Shown piece by piece: positions 28,147-36,689 of a stretch of 64,000 nt of DNA; position 1 is the first letter of the stretch; each line of letters starts with the position of its first letter. The translations under genes were made by a program, and so were the position numbers. Under the pieces are notes generated by a model, which was not told where the DNA came from, made no database searches, and saw nothing but the letters and a program-made list of their open reading frames with translations. Location: positions 372,001-436,000 of the forward strand of contig NZ_JAPIVT010000002.1 of NCBI RefSeq assembly GCF_026239735.1, read 5' to 3'. The DNA comes from Pedobacter sp. MC2016-05 (GTDB lineage Bacteria; Bacteroidota; Bacteroidia; Sphingobacteriales; Sphingobacteriaceae).

Positions 28147-28220
28147 GGTCGAGTGGCCGAGTGGCTAGGCAGAGGTCTGCAAAACCTTCTACAGCGGTTC
28201 GAATCCGCTCTCGACCTCCA
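28147..28220 (+). tRNA. tRNA-Cys (anticodon GCA)
   Basis: A 71-nt cloverleaf plus encoded CCA. The acceptor stem pairs GGTCGAG with CTCGACC; discriminator U at 28217 is as required for Cys. The anticodon loop is ctGCAaa closed by gaggt/accTt. The T-arm is GCGGTTCGAATCCGC. The CCA at 28218-28220 is encoded. A consensus promoter is directly upstream and a small-protein gene follows 35 bp after. Confidence 0.97.
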
Positions 28221-28254
28221 TTTGTACAAATAAAATAATTAAAAGGTTATTACC

Positions 28255-28425
28255 ATGGCAGTTACCAGATTAAAAAGAAAAGACAGAAGGAATAAAAACA
28301 CAGCTCACCAAGAGGTAGCATTTTTAAAAAGAGCAACTAACATTGAGTTAGGAAGTCGCTCTGCTCAACCTAAAAACGATCAATTAGCTAAAAACAATGC
28401 TGTTTTAGCTGGTTTAGCAAAATAG
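28255..28425 (+). CDS. Small basic protein downstream of tRNA-Cys
   Basis: A 56-aa ORF, MAVTRLKRKDRRNKNTAHQE, ending AKNNAVLAGLAK. It is very basic at the N-terminus (LKRKDRRNKN) and has no membrane segment, so it may bind nucleic acid. It begins 35 bp after the tRNA and is followed by a good terminator at 28454-28486, so tRNA and ORF probably share a transcript. The codon use resembles the neighbours. I do not recognise the family. Confidence 0.65.
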   Translation: MAVTRLKRKDRRNKNTAHQEVAFLKRATNIELGSRSAQPKNDQLAKNNAVLAGLAK

Positions 28426-28453
28426 TTTTTAGCGAGTTTTCTCAAAGGCATTT

Positions 28454-28486
28454 AAAGCATCCTTCTGATCAAAGGATGCTTTTTTT
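28454..28486 (+). terminator. Rho-independent terminator
   Basis: Perfect 11-bp stem aaagcatcctt / aaggatgcttt with loop ctgatca followed by a T run. It ends the tRNA-Cys and small-protein transcript. Confidence 0.9.
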
Positions 28487-28501
28487 ATGCAATAATTTTT
28501 G

Positions 28502-28660
28502 TTAAAAATCAAGTGGGCTTTGAACCCTCTGGTTTGCAACATCGGTTATGTGGGTATAAATTGCGTCGTATTTAAACTATTATGTCCGAGAAGTTGTTGG
28601 ATGTACCTAATATCCGTTCCATTTTCTAACAAATAATATACAAAGACCAAACTGCTAATA
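28502..28660 (-). pseudogene. Tyrosine recombinase (integrase) remnant
   Basis: On the minus strand the region reads [19 protein letters not shown] then LNTTQ, and after a one-base shift [17 protein letters not shown] and stop. This is the C-terminal catalytic block of XerD-like tyrosine recombinases: LLGHxS is the conserved box around the third catalytic residue, and the expected YTH holds the nucleophile Tyr. The frameshift is one base lost (caa-ttt instead of caaattt). Upstream sequence is too eroded to read, so only about 45 codons remain. It stands close to tRNA-Cys, a typical integration target. Confidence 0.8.
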
Positions 28661-28782
28661 GGGTTTTTCAAAAACTATTTAAAATTTTGGAGATAACTTA
28701 AACAGCTACACCTGAACCCGCCAGAATTGAAAAGCCGACGTGATGTGCCATTAACAATATAATCCATGATCAAATTGGCAAA
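28661..28782. other. Non-coding stretch between integrase remnant and HxlR gene
   Basis: No ORF, tRNA or clear repeat is seen here. On the minus strand a faint FNSGGFRCSCLSYL reading might be another eroded recombinase piece, but it is too degenerate to call. Confidence 0.4.
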
Positions 28783-29142
28783 TCATTGATTCTCTACTTT
28801 TAAAATGATATTTCGCAATCGTTCTTCATTTTCGTCTCCCCAGTTACCCAAAGCAGAAATTACAGGAATTAAGGTTTTTCCAAAATCTGTTAAACTGTAT
28901 TCAACTTTTGGAGGAACAACAGGGTAAATAACTTTTGAAATTAATTCGTGTTCTTCCAATTCTTTTAACTGAATATTTAGAACCCTGCGTGAAGCCTCTG
29001 GTATTTTCCTTTGCAATTCACTGGGACGTTTATGTCCTTGTTCAATAAACCACAACAAACGAATTTTCCACTTGCCATAAAGCACCTCACCAATTAAATC
29101 AAGGCCACAATTTAGGTTCAATGGAATTTTTCTGTCTTTCAT
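28783..29142 (-). CDS. HxlR-family transcriptional regulator
   Basis: 119 aa winged-helix protein. Typical wording is LNCGLDLIGEVLYGKWKIRL at the N-terminus, the helix RPSELQRKIPEASRRVLNIQ, and LKELEEHELISKVIYPVVPP followed by VEYSLTDFG. The conserved LGGKW-like segment appears as VLYGKWKIRLLWFI. The family often senses redox or electrophile stress. It diverges from an SDR oxidoreductase gene with a palindrome in the shared intergenic region, a classic regulator/target pair. The effector is unknown. Confidence 0.92.
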   Translation of the reverse strand: MKDRKIPLNLNCGLDLIGEVLYGKWKIRLLWFIEQGHKRPSELQRKIPEASRRVLNIQLKELEEHELISKVIYPVVPPKVEYSLTDFGKTLIPVISALGNWGDENEERLRNIILKVENQ

Positions 29143-29146
29143 AAAG

Positions 29147-29178
29147 CAAACTTAGTCCAATGTTCTAAATTGTACAAT
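29147..29178 (-). promoter_or_regulatory. HxlR promoter with overlapping palindromic operator
   Basis: The minus-strand -7 element TAAGTTTG (29147-29154) lies only 4 bp from the ATG at 29142. The -33 position (29174-29177) falls inside the perfect 10-bp palindrome attgtacaat (29169-29178). This suggests self-repression and control of the divergent SDR gene, and a nearly leaderless mRNA. Confidence 0.55.
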
Positions 29179-29267
29179 AGGGGAAAAATTTAACTCTATG
29201 CAATTCGATATTCCGTACTTGTTCAAACCTTTTGCATACACCAATTTTGCCCATAAATAATTATACA

Positions 29268-30059
29268 ATGGAACAATTTAATTTTGGCAATGAACTATCT
29301 GGCAAAGTTGCCTTGGTAACAGGAGGTTCAAAAGGAGCTGGAAAAGCGATAGCGGAAAGGCTTTTACAAGCTGGCGCAACCGTTATTATTACGGCACGAA
29401 ATGCACCTGAAAAAGAAAATAACAATTTGCATTTCATTTCTTCCGATTTGAGCAAGGCAGAAGATTCACAAAAAGTAGTCAACGAAGTACTTTCTACTTA
29501 TGGTAGGCTTGATATTTTAGTCAATAACCTTGGTTCTTCAATAACGCCTGCTGGTGGTTTTGCTGCATTAAAAGATCAGGATTGGGAATCGACGCTGCAA
29601 GCTAACTTGCTTGCTCCTGTACGATTAGACAGAGGCTTTTTGCCAAAAATGATTGAACGAAAAGGTGGAGTCATTATTCATATCGCCTCTATACAAGGGA
29701 AACTACCATTATATGATTCTACATTGCCTTACGCAGCTTCAAAAGCAGCATTGATAAATTACAGTAAAAGCTTATCAAATGAAGTGACGCCAAAAGGAGT
29801 TCGAGTACTCACTGTATCGCCAGGATGGATCAATACTACAGCATCGAAAGCATGGCTGGGTGAAATTGCAAGAAACGCAAACAGCAGCATAGAAGAAGCT
29901 CAACAAGGTGTTATGGATGCCTTGGGTGGGATACCGTTTGGCAGACCTGCAGAACCAGAAGAAGTAGCGGAATTAGTTGGCTTTTTAGTTTCGCCAAGAG
30001 CTAATTATTTAACAGGAACCAATTTTGTAATTGACGGCGGAACAGTACCCACAATCTAA
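29268..30059 (+). CDS. Short-chain dehydrogenase/reductase
   Basis: 263 aa classical SDR. The cofactor loop is ALVTGGSKGAGKAIAERL (TGxxxGxG), the NNLG motif is in ILVNNLGSS, the catalytic Ser is in IIHIASIQGKLPL, and YAASKAALINYSKSL holds Tyr and Lys. The end LTGTNFVIDGGTVPT is standard. The Arg-rich region after the second strand suggests a preference for NADP(H), which is inference. The start 29268 (MEQFNFGNEL) is preferred to 29232. The HxlR regulator upstream probably controls it. A broken NTF2-like gene follows 21 bp downstream. Confidence 0.9.
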   Translation: MEQFNFGNELSGKVALVTGGSKGAGKAIAERLLQAGATVIITARNAPEKENNNLHFISSDLSKAEDSQKVVNEVLSTYGRLDILVNNLGSSITPAGGFAALKDQDWESTLQANLLAPVRLDRGFLPKMIERKGGVIIHIASIQGKLPLYDSTLPYAASKAALINYSKSLSNEVTPKGVRVLTVSPGWINTTASKAWLGEIARNANSSIEEAQQGVMDALGGIPFGRPAEPEEVAELVGFLVSPRANYLTGTNFVIDGGTVPTI

Positions 30060-30080
30060 TATTTTAAAAAATCAGAAAAT

Positions 30081-30397
30081 ATGAACTTACCAAAAGTAAT
30101 CACCGACTTAGTACAGGCGCAAAACAATTTTGATAGCCTTGCATACGCCAACTGCTTTACAGAAACAGCAGTAGTGTTCGACGAAGGAAAAACACACACC
30201 GGAAAACAAGAAATTAAAATATGGATACAAAAGGCCAACAAACAATATCAAGCCTTAATGCACCACTCGAATATTTAGATGCCGATCAAATATTAAAAAC
30301 TGAAGTTTCTGGTAATTTCCCCGGAAGTCCTATTGTTTTGGCATATCACCTGGAAATAAAAAACGGTTTGATCCAATCTTTAAAAATTACTGGTTAA
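30081..30397 (+). pseudogene. NTF2/SnoaL-like protein, frameshifted
   Basis: The first frame from ATG 30081 (MNLPKVITDLVQAQNNFDSL, ...FTETAVVFDEGKTHTGK) ends in a stop soon after 30260. In the next frame the reading continues as APLEYLDADQILKTEVSGNF, PGSPIVLAYHLEIKNG and ends SLKITG at 30397. One base missing near 30259-30262 (atgca instead of atggca) explains the shift. Intact length would be about 105 aa, a normal SnoaL-like fold. It lies 21 bp after the SDR gene, so it was probably part of that operon. Confidence 0.75.
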
Positions 30398-30624
30398 TTA
30401 AAAATAGGCCGCTAGCCAAATTGAATAATTCAATTCTTAATCGACATCAATTCTTTTCCCAAACCTGCTAAATTGATTTGCTCATTTTAGCGGTATTGGG
30501 AAAAGATCTTTAAAACCAATGACAATTGGTTATCTTTGAATTCTTTACATGGCCAAACGAATTTTAATTTACCTGCCATTTAAATTAACTAAGCATTATT
30601 TTAAGCAACCAATTAAATAGTGCT

Positions 30625-31607
30625 ATGATGTACAAATTGATTACCCTGGCTTCAATTACTTTAAGGTTGCTATCAAATTATGAGCCTGGCAAAAATATTT
30701 ATAATGCAAACCTATCGGATGGCGCTGTTCGATATACTATAGGCAGATCACAGATCTCAAGAAACCAACTTGCTATCTTCAAGGTAGTTGCCATGGGCGA
30801 TAAAAACCCATAAGCTTTCGTTTGCGTTTCTAATATCTATAACGACACTTTAGCCATACCATCAACTTACGTTAACAATCAAAAAACATTTCATTCGATA
30901 ATTTAAAGTACTTCGAGCTTCAAGCTTCTTACCTTAAAAAACTGCTGAAAGCAACGCTTATAAAAGAAACAGATACGGTATTTATGTACGATTATAAACT
31001 TAGCCAACTGCTTAAAACTCCGGTTGTTCAATTAAAAGCTGTTGCACACTTAACGCCCTACGCAGATAAAGGTGAGCAAATTACGATATGGGATTACATG
31101 GTTGGTTTTGAAACTGGAAACAAAGTATTAAAAAAATCGGCTTTAAATTACTATGATAATGTATTAGTATACATCGGTAGCAATAATCCGTTTTTGCCGG
31201 GGAAAATGCAATTGGTAAAATGGAAAGAAATCGATAAAAAACAATTCCCTATTGCGAATCTTAATAAGTTAACAAAGGGCGATAAAGTAGCCTATTATAG
31301 TTTTACAGATGATTCACTTATTTACTATATCAAAGATATTTTAACCGATGGAACCATAACCGAGAGGCATTTTATTGCAATCAGCATAAAAGGTAAAGTA
31401 GTTTTGAAAAATGAGAAATTTAAAAATAGTGAGGGATCATCAATAGCTCCTCTAAATTTTGTGGCCGGAAATAAAGAAGAAAATCAATGGGCAGGTTACC
31501 TGTTTAAAAACAAACCAGCTGTTATTTTCGGTTTTGAGTACCATTCTTTTGGTTGCCCAAGCATTATTGTATTAAACAAAGCCTCTGGTAATATCGCCAT
31601 TAACTGA
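30625..31607 (+). pseudogene. Unrecognised gene, probably decayed (stop and frameshift)
   Basis: The intact ORF 30984-31607 (207 aa, MYDYKLSQLLKTPVVQLKAV) has no upstream start in its own frame, although the frame is open back to about 30875. In another frame 30625-30813 encodes MMYKLITLASITLRLLSNYE and continues past a TAA (30811-30813) as AFVCVSNIYNDTLAIPSTYV to about 30895, where the frame could join the ORF. This suggests one larger gene with a nonsense codon and a frameshift. The alternative is a real 207-aa gene alone. I do not recognise a domain. The C-terminal part has regular beta-like segments. Confidence 0.45.
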
Positions 31608-31807
31608 GACCACCGACATTAGGTATTACAGTTTTTTACGCACTCACCCGAAATATGGAAAAAGCGCTCCCACTCTCATTTTCAAATATTAAACAGAATG
31701 GAACGAATATAAAATAAAGGTCCACGGATAATAACAACGTCTTATTCTTCTAGCATCAAGATGTATTTTTATTTAGTTAATCTACATACACTACTAAACT
31801 AAAAGAC

Positions 31808-32521
31808 ATGAGCGCCACACTTATTATCGTTCTCGTTGCCATGGTGGCTATATACGGAGGCATTTTCTATTTTATGCAGGTAAAAAAGAAGAAGCAAGCA
31901 GAGATGTTTATCAACACAAATTTTAGCGCAGAAATGAATAAAGCCGCCATTTATAAAAACAACTTTTTAAATGGACAGCTATCCTTTATCAGTGAACAGA
32001 TGGAAGGCAAAATGATTGATGCCTTTAATTATGCCAGCCTAAATTACACGACGAGAGATTCTATTAAAGATAGCCTAAAAGATAGCTTAAAGGGAATGGA
32101 AACGTTAGGAACAGTCAGATTTCGTTCCGTTCAAACCCCGAAATATCTGGTTTTAAGCGGAGATGATTTACACCTGTTTGACACAGATACTGATGGCGAA
32201 ATCTCCAGCCATTTTGTTTTTCAACCTGCTCGTTTGCTGGTCTCATCAATTACAGAACTTCCACTTGAAGGAACAATAAAAGCATATGCCAGGCAAAAAG
32301 GAGATCAAGTTAAAGCTTTAAGAATTTCGTTAGTTACAGACGAAAGTCCGATAGAGCTTATCCTGTTTTCTGCATTGTTGTTCAGCTATCCTAACACGGG
32401 TTTAAGTGCTTTTTCATTGAACGTACAAAAAAACCTTGAAGAAATTATTATTGGCAATGATTTCCTTAAAAAGTTGGGTGATCGTTATCCAAATCTAAGG
32501 GTATCGGGTCTAGTGGCTTAG
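31808..32521 (+). CDS. Single-pass membrane protein of unknown function
   Basis: 237 aa. The N-terminus MSATLIIVLVAMVAIYGGIF is a membrane segment followed by KKKKQ, so the bulk should be cytoplasmic. The rest contains IKDSLKDSLKGMETLGTVRF and LVLSGDDLHLFDTDTDGE, suggestive of a PH-like or similar beta domain. No family recognised. It lies 200 bp after the preceding gene and 95 bp before a lipoprotein gene, both on the same strand. Confidence 0.7.
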   Translation: MSATLIIVLVAMVAIYGGIFYFMQVKKKKQAEMFINTNFSAEMNKAAIYKNNFLNGQLSFISEQMEGKMIDAFNYASLNYTTRDSIKDSLKDSLKGMETLGTVRFRSVQTPKYLVLSGDDLHLFDTDTDGEISSHFVFQPARLLVSSITELPLEGTIKAYARQKGDQVKALRISLVTDESPIELILFSALLFSYPNTGLSAFSLNVQKNLEEIIIGNDFLKKLGDRYPNLRVSGLVA

Positions 32522-32616
32522 CATATTTAATCTTTGATTTCTAAAGTCCACCTCGATTAGAATTTAAACTAGCCTTCGTTGGCTATTCGTTCTTAAATCA
32601 ATCAACGCAAAAAGAC

Positions 32617-34098
32617 ATGAAAATAGTAAAGCTTATCACACTAATGAACTTAGTAATCGTCTTGGCTTCTTGCAACGGACAAGAAGCAAAATCAAATCAC
32701 CAGAATAACCAGCTCTCAACAGATACCGTGAGTCAGTTCGTGATAGAAGGTTACATGATCATGCCCAAACTAAAAGAGGTTCGGGCTTATAAAATGATTG
32801 GTGGCGCAAATTGGGATGGCTTCACTTTTGAGAAAGATCCAAAAATTGATTATAATAAGACAACTTTACTTGCCATTGGGAACAGCATTTTTTTTAAAGA
32901 ATACTTCCCTTTCAAATTTGATTTAGACAAGCTAAAAATCATTCTACGGGATGAGTTTTACTTCCTCTGTAGAGACGACAAAAATATTTATTATACATCT
33001 GAACGAATTAAGGCTGTCAAAGTTGACATTTCAAATTTCACTGCTGTTAATGATTTTGTGTATAAATCCAAAACAGATGGAAAGCTGTATTTCCTCGATA
33101 TTAAATCATATGAGCTCGCTCCGGTAGCCATACCAGTTGATGAGCCATCTTTGAAACATATTGCTGCAAATTATTTTTATGATAAAAACGGGCTCTATTT
33201 CTTTGGGCAGCATTCTAAAATTAATTCAAAAGGCTATTATGACGACCATGTAGATAAATCGGAGAAGCTGATGAATGGAAGCAATATAGTACCGGTGATT
33301 TCTAAAAAATACTTCTCTTACAACAACCAGGTTTTCGCGATTGACGATAGCTCCATCAAGAAGCTAAATATAGATCAGCGTAAAATAATCGAAATTAAAA
33401 TTAATGATACAGAATCATTTATTACGGATGGAAAATCGATATATAGTGATTTAAATTACGGCTATGATGATAGTGGACGTAACGAAAACGGCTATTATGG
33501 TATTTGGTATCCCAGCCTTTACTCCAACACTAATCTTCAGAAGATCCTCTCCCCTTCTCTATATTTCCAAAGAGAAGGTAAGGCCGTAGTCTTCAATAAG
33601 TATAACCCAAATACTTTCCCAGGGCTCTTTGTCAAAACTGACAATAAAAATTATCTATTGACAGACAAAAAGAAAGTGGAAATAGAGCAGGTACTATTTT
33701 ACAATCCAGAAACTAAGAAAAATGAGGTTTTTGAAGAAAAGTATATCAAAACGTATGCTTTAGACGGGTTTATGCAATATAAAAACAAACTTTATTTTAA
33801 CGGAATGCCTGTTGAAACTTCAAAGCTGAAAATGGATAAGTTAAGGCAAATTCCAGAAAGTAATTACCTTACTGATGGCGAATCAATCATATACCTAGGT
33901 AATATAGGGGGCTATAGCAGTGTAACGAAGGGCGATCTGGAATATGCAGTTTTTGATGAGTTAATTTTAAAAAACGTTTTTACAGATAAAATGAAAGCTG
34001 TAAATCCTGATTTGATCACGGATGGTATTTCTTTAATCAGCAGGGCACAAATAGTGAAAATAAAAGATCTGCATCTTAACGTCAAGATCCTGGAATAA
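32617..34098 (+). CDS. DKNYY-type lipoprotein
   Basis: 493 aa. A lipoprotein signal (MKIVKLITLMNLVIVLASCN, Cys19) precedes repeats of the form RDDKNIYYTS, FYDKNGLYFFGQH and similar, which are the DKNYY domain signature, a family of unknown function found in exported proteins. Tyrosine-rich strands recur every 40-60 residues, suggesting a beta-propeller-like fold. It is probably displayed at the cell surface or in the periplasm. Neighbours are uncharacterised exported proteins on the same strand. Confidence 0.75.
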   Translation: MKIVKLITLMNLVIVLASCNGQEAKSNHQNNQLSTDTVSQFVIEGYMIMPKLKEVRAYKMIGGANWDGFTFEKDPKIDYNKTTLLAIGNSIFFKEYFPFKFDLDKLKIILRDEFYFLCRDDKNIYYTSERIKAVKVDISNFTAVNDFVYKSKTDGKLYFLDIKSYELAPVAIPVDEPSLKHIAANYFYDKNGLYFFGQHSKINSKGYYDDHVDKSEKLMNGSNIVPVISKKYFSYNNQVFAIDDSSIKKLNIDQRKIIEIKINDTESFITDGKSIYSDLNYGYDDSGRNENGYYGIWYPSLYSNTNLQKILSPSLYFQREGKAVVFNKYNPNTFPGLFVKTDNKNYLLTDKKKVEIEQVLFYNPETKKNEVFEEKYIKTYALDGFMQYKNKLYFNGMPVETSKLKMDKLRQIPESNYLTDGESIIYLGNIGGYSSVTKGDLEYAVFDELILKNVFTDKMKAVNPDLITDGISLISRAQIVKIKDLHLNVKILE

Positions 34099-34299
34099 TC
34101 ATCTGCAAAATCTAATAATTATTTCATCGATTGCCGCTAAAGATTGAAAGGTTTTAGAAAAATCTTATCCTACAGGGCAACTATTTAGAGTTTCAGATTT
34201 CCAGTTTTGATATTATAAGTTCTGATCTCTGCAACGAATAATAGATGAACCCCGACAAATTCTAAAATAAAGCTTGCGAATCCTAATTATATTAATTCT

Positions 34300-34319
34300 G
34301 ATAAGCGCTAACGCTTATC
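34300..34319. terminator. Perfect hairpin between two lipoprotein genes
   Basis: Stem gataagcg / cgcttatc with loop ctaa. It is 8 bp, without a strong T tract. It may be a weak terminator or processing signal for the DKNYY gene, or a regulatory site for the downstream gene. Confidence 0.45.
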
Positions 34320-34358
34320 TTATGTAATGTTAAATTGAATTAAAAAAATCCCTTAGAC

Positions 34359-35387
34359 ATGAGTGCAATAAAAACGTTATTACTGCTTTGTTTTACTTTC
34401 TTATTGATAAGTTGTAGTTCTCAGGAAAAGGAAAGCTACTGGAAAGTGAGTGAAATTTACAGAGAAAATAAAGAACCATTTAGGGGGCTCAACGGCGACC
34501 TGATGCAAGAGGTAGTAGACTATAATTTCCACTTTAGAAAGCGAAATGATAGCCTTTTTTTTGAAATTCCTGAAAAATTCACAATCGAAACAAAAAAACT
34601 CAAAAATTTCCGTCAGCTCCAAATTCCTAATAAGGACTATTATGAGATCTATGCAAACGAGTTTGATGGTGATGCTTTCAAAATCAAATTTAAAGATAAT
34701 GCCACACTGTCGGATTCGAAAAATACGATTCTAGAGTTTAAGAAGATCAGTAAGGAAGAATACCTTAAAAGTATTAATGATGCAGTCCTTCGTCAAAAAG
34801 AAATGCAAAAAAAGATTGAAAATTTGAAGCTTGAGCTAGGCAAAAACCCTCAAATTGTTCTCAACCCGATCACTAAACTGCCGCAAAAAACAGATACCTT
34901 AATAAATAATCATGGAATGGAAATTCTCATTAAAATCCCGAAAGAAATCGAGATTAAAGAATCAGGAGACTTAAAAAATCAGGTTTTTGGGAACATCAAA
35001 ATTGGAACTTTAATAGATCGCTCTATTATTTATGATCTTCACCATAAAGAAAATGATTTCGGATTAAAGCAACTTACCATCTGGATGTCGACAGATACAA
35101 CAGCTTTTAATATCGATAGCTTTTTGGCAAGCCAGCCCAATATCTTAACTTATAAACGTGACAAAAATAGTGTTATCGGTTACGAAATTGTATTTGATGA
35201 AAGTAGCAATCAAGCAGTTGTGCAGTCTTTGTTCTGTTTAAAATACTATCAAATAGAAAATACACATATTTTCATTTATGGCGATGCATATCGATCTCGA
35301 ATGGAAAATGTGGACAATAAAACGGAGATGAATAAGATTTTGAATTTTAATTATTTACTCTCTGAAAATATTTCCATTGCTCAATAA
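34359..35387 (+). CDS. Predicted lipoprotein of unknown function
   Basis: 342 aa. Signal MSAIKTLLLLCFTFLLISCS places the lipidated Cys at residue 19. The middle is charged and helical (VLRQKEMQKKIENLKLELG), and the C-terminal half has TDTLINNHGMEILIKIPKEI and a series of beta strands. I do not recognise the family. It lies on the same strand as the DKNYY gene and may belong to the same exported-protein cluster. Confidence 0.7.
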   Translation: MSAIKTLLLLCFTFLLISCSSQEKESYWKVSEIYRENKEPFRGLNGDLMQEVVDYNFHFRKRNDSLFFEIPEKFTIETKKLKNFRQLQIPNKDYYEIYANEFDGDAFKIKFKDNATLSDSKNTILEFKKISKEEYLKSINDAVLRQKEMQKKIENLKLELGKNPQIVLNPITKLPQKTDTLINNHGMEILIKIPKEIEIKESGDLKNQVFGNIKIGTLIDRSIIYDLHHKENDFGLKQLTIWMSTDTTAFNIDSFLASQPNILTYKRDKNSVIGYEIVFDESSNQAVVQSLFCLKYYQIENTHIFIYGDAYRSRMENVDNKTEMNKILNFNYLLSENISIAQ

Positions 35388-35443
35388 CATTTTAAACCCA
35401 CTATTATAGCCTAAAGTTTAATTTATCAATCCAAAACCTATAA

Positions 35444-35509
35444 ATGATGAATTCGCAAACTATAAAAATTATCGAGGCCATTACTTCCATCATCGCGGCA
35501 GCTTATTAA
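35444..35509 (+). other. Possible micro-ORF
   Basis: ATG at 35444 opens a 21-codon frame, MMNSQTIKIIEAITSIIAAA-Y then stop. It has hydrophobic character and could be a truncated remnant or chance. No support beyond an open frame. Confidence 0.2.
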
Positions 35510-35546
35510 GAGATCATAATAACCAAACCAACTAAACTTTATCGCC

Positions 35547-36111
35547 ATGAGCAATCCATTATTAGAACCTATTCACGGGGTAAGCATACAAGATTATGCG
35601 GCAATTTCAGCAAAAATGGCTTCTGCAATTGATGTGAAAGACATTTGCAAACTACTAGGTATCGAACCTGCAGTTTTTGAAGAAGCTTCGGCAATTTGGA
35701 TTACTAGGATGCAGGAAGACCATACATTTGAAGTTACCATGGAATTTGGAAAATATTTCGGAGGCCGATCAGCATCCAAAACTTGGGGGTTTACAGGCAT
35801 CGCTTACAGAGGAAGGTGCAATAAACCTGGAAAAAATGAAGACAGACCGCTATTTTTATGAAGAATTAAATGGTGCCAGGCAAGCCGCTTATGAATATGG
35901 TGTTGACGGGGCACTATGGATCGAAGAAAAATTTGGGATTAACCTGGGCGACTTCCAGGCCGTAGCGATGCAATGGATGCCTATCACGAATGATGAGCCT
36001 TTTGAAACTTTAGACTTGTTCAATAAATATCGAGAAGAAAAGCAAAAGGAATATGCGGAAATTTTTGCAGCAGAACAAGGGGGTAATCTGGCGGATGATG
36101 TGGAATTTTAA
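35547..36111 (+). pseudogene. Unclassified protein gene with a frameshift
   Basis: The first frame (35547-35861) encodes MSNPLLEPIHGVSIQDYAAI and a conserved-looking stretch up to TMEFGKYFG, then turns to nonsense. The second frame continues smoothly with EADQHPKLGGLQASLTEEGA to ITNDEPFETLDLF and the stop at 36111. The join is at about 35758-35765 (ttcggaggccgat): one extra base, or two lost. Intact length about 188 aa. This looks like a cytoplasmic protein with WMPIT- and YFYEELNGARQAAYEYG-type helices. I did not identify the family with certainty. Confidence 0.7.
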
Positions 36112-36303
36112 ACCAAGCCGCATAATTACTTAGCTGTTTTATGCATGCTTGAAATTCGAACACGGATACGAATAGCTTTTTATGATGGTATCGATCTTAT
36201 TCTTCGATACCATCATTAAGTGTTATGATTCGACTTTTGAAAACTAAAAGCGATATATTTTTTTCGTTTTTTCTTATTTTTATCCTTCGGAAAAACTGGA
36301 AAA

Positions 36304-36666
36304 ATGAAAGAAAATGCATCTCATAACGAAAAAATTGCCAGGCTAACTTTTGCAGGGGTATATCCACACTATGTAACCAAAGTTGAAAGCAAAGGCAGAA
36401 CAGAACAAGAACTAAAACATGTGATAGAATGGTTAACTGGATTTGATGAGCACAAACAGCAGGAGCTTGTCGATCAAAAAGTGACCTTCGAAACTTTTTT
36501 CGAGCAGGCTAAACTAAATATTAATGCTGAAAAAATTACAGGTGTAATTTGCGGCTATCGCATTGAGGAGATCGAAAACCCGTTGACTAGGCAAGTAAGA
36601 TATTTAGACAAGCTAGTTGACGAACTGGCTAAAGGCAAAAAGATGGAGAAAATATTAAGAGTATAA
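36304..36666 (+). CDS. DUF2200-family protein
   Basis: 120 aa. The conserved blocks KIARLTFAGVYPHYVTKVE, VIEWLTGFDEHKQQELVDQK and GVICGYRIEEIENPLTRQVR match the DUF2200 family, of unknown function. A basic C-terminal end (GKKMEKILRV) is typical. The protein is soluble with no signal. It converges with pyrD. The gene is intact, unlike several neighbours to the left. Confidence 0.85.
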   Translation: MKENASHNEKIARLTFAGVYPHYVTKVESKGRTEQELKHVIEWLTGFDEHKQQELVDQKVTFETFFEQAKLNINAEKITGVICGYRIEEIENPLTRQVRYLDKLVDELAKGKKMEKILRV

Positions 36667-36689
36667 TTCTCATGGATCTTTCCATAATC

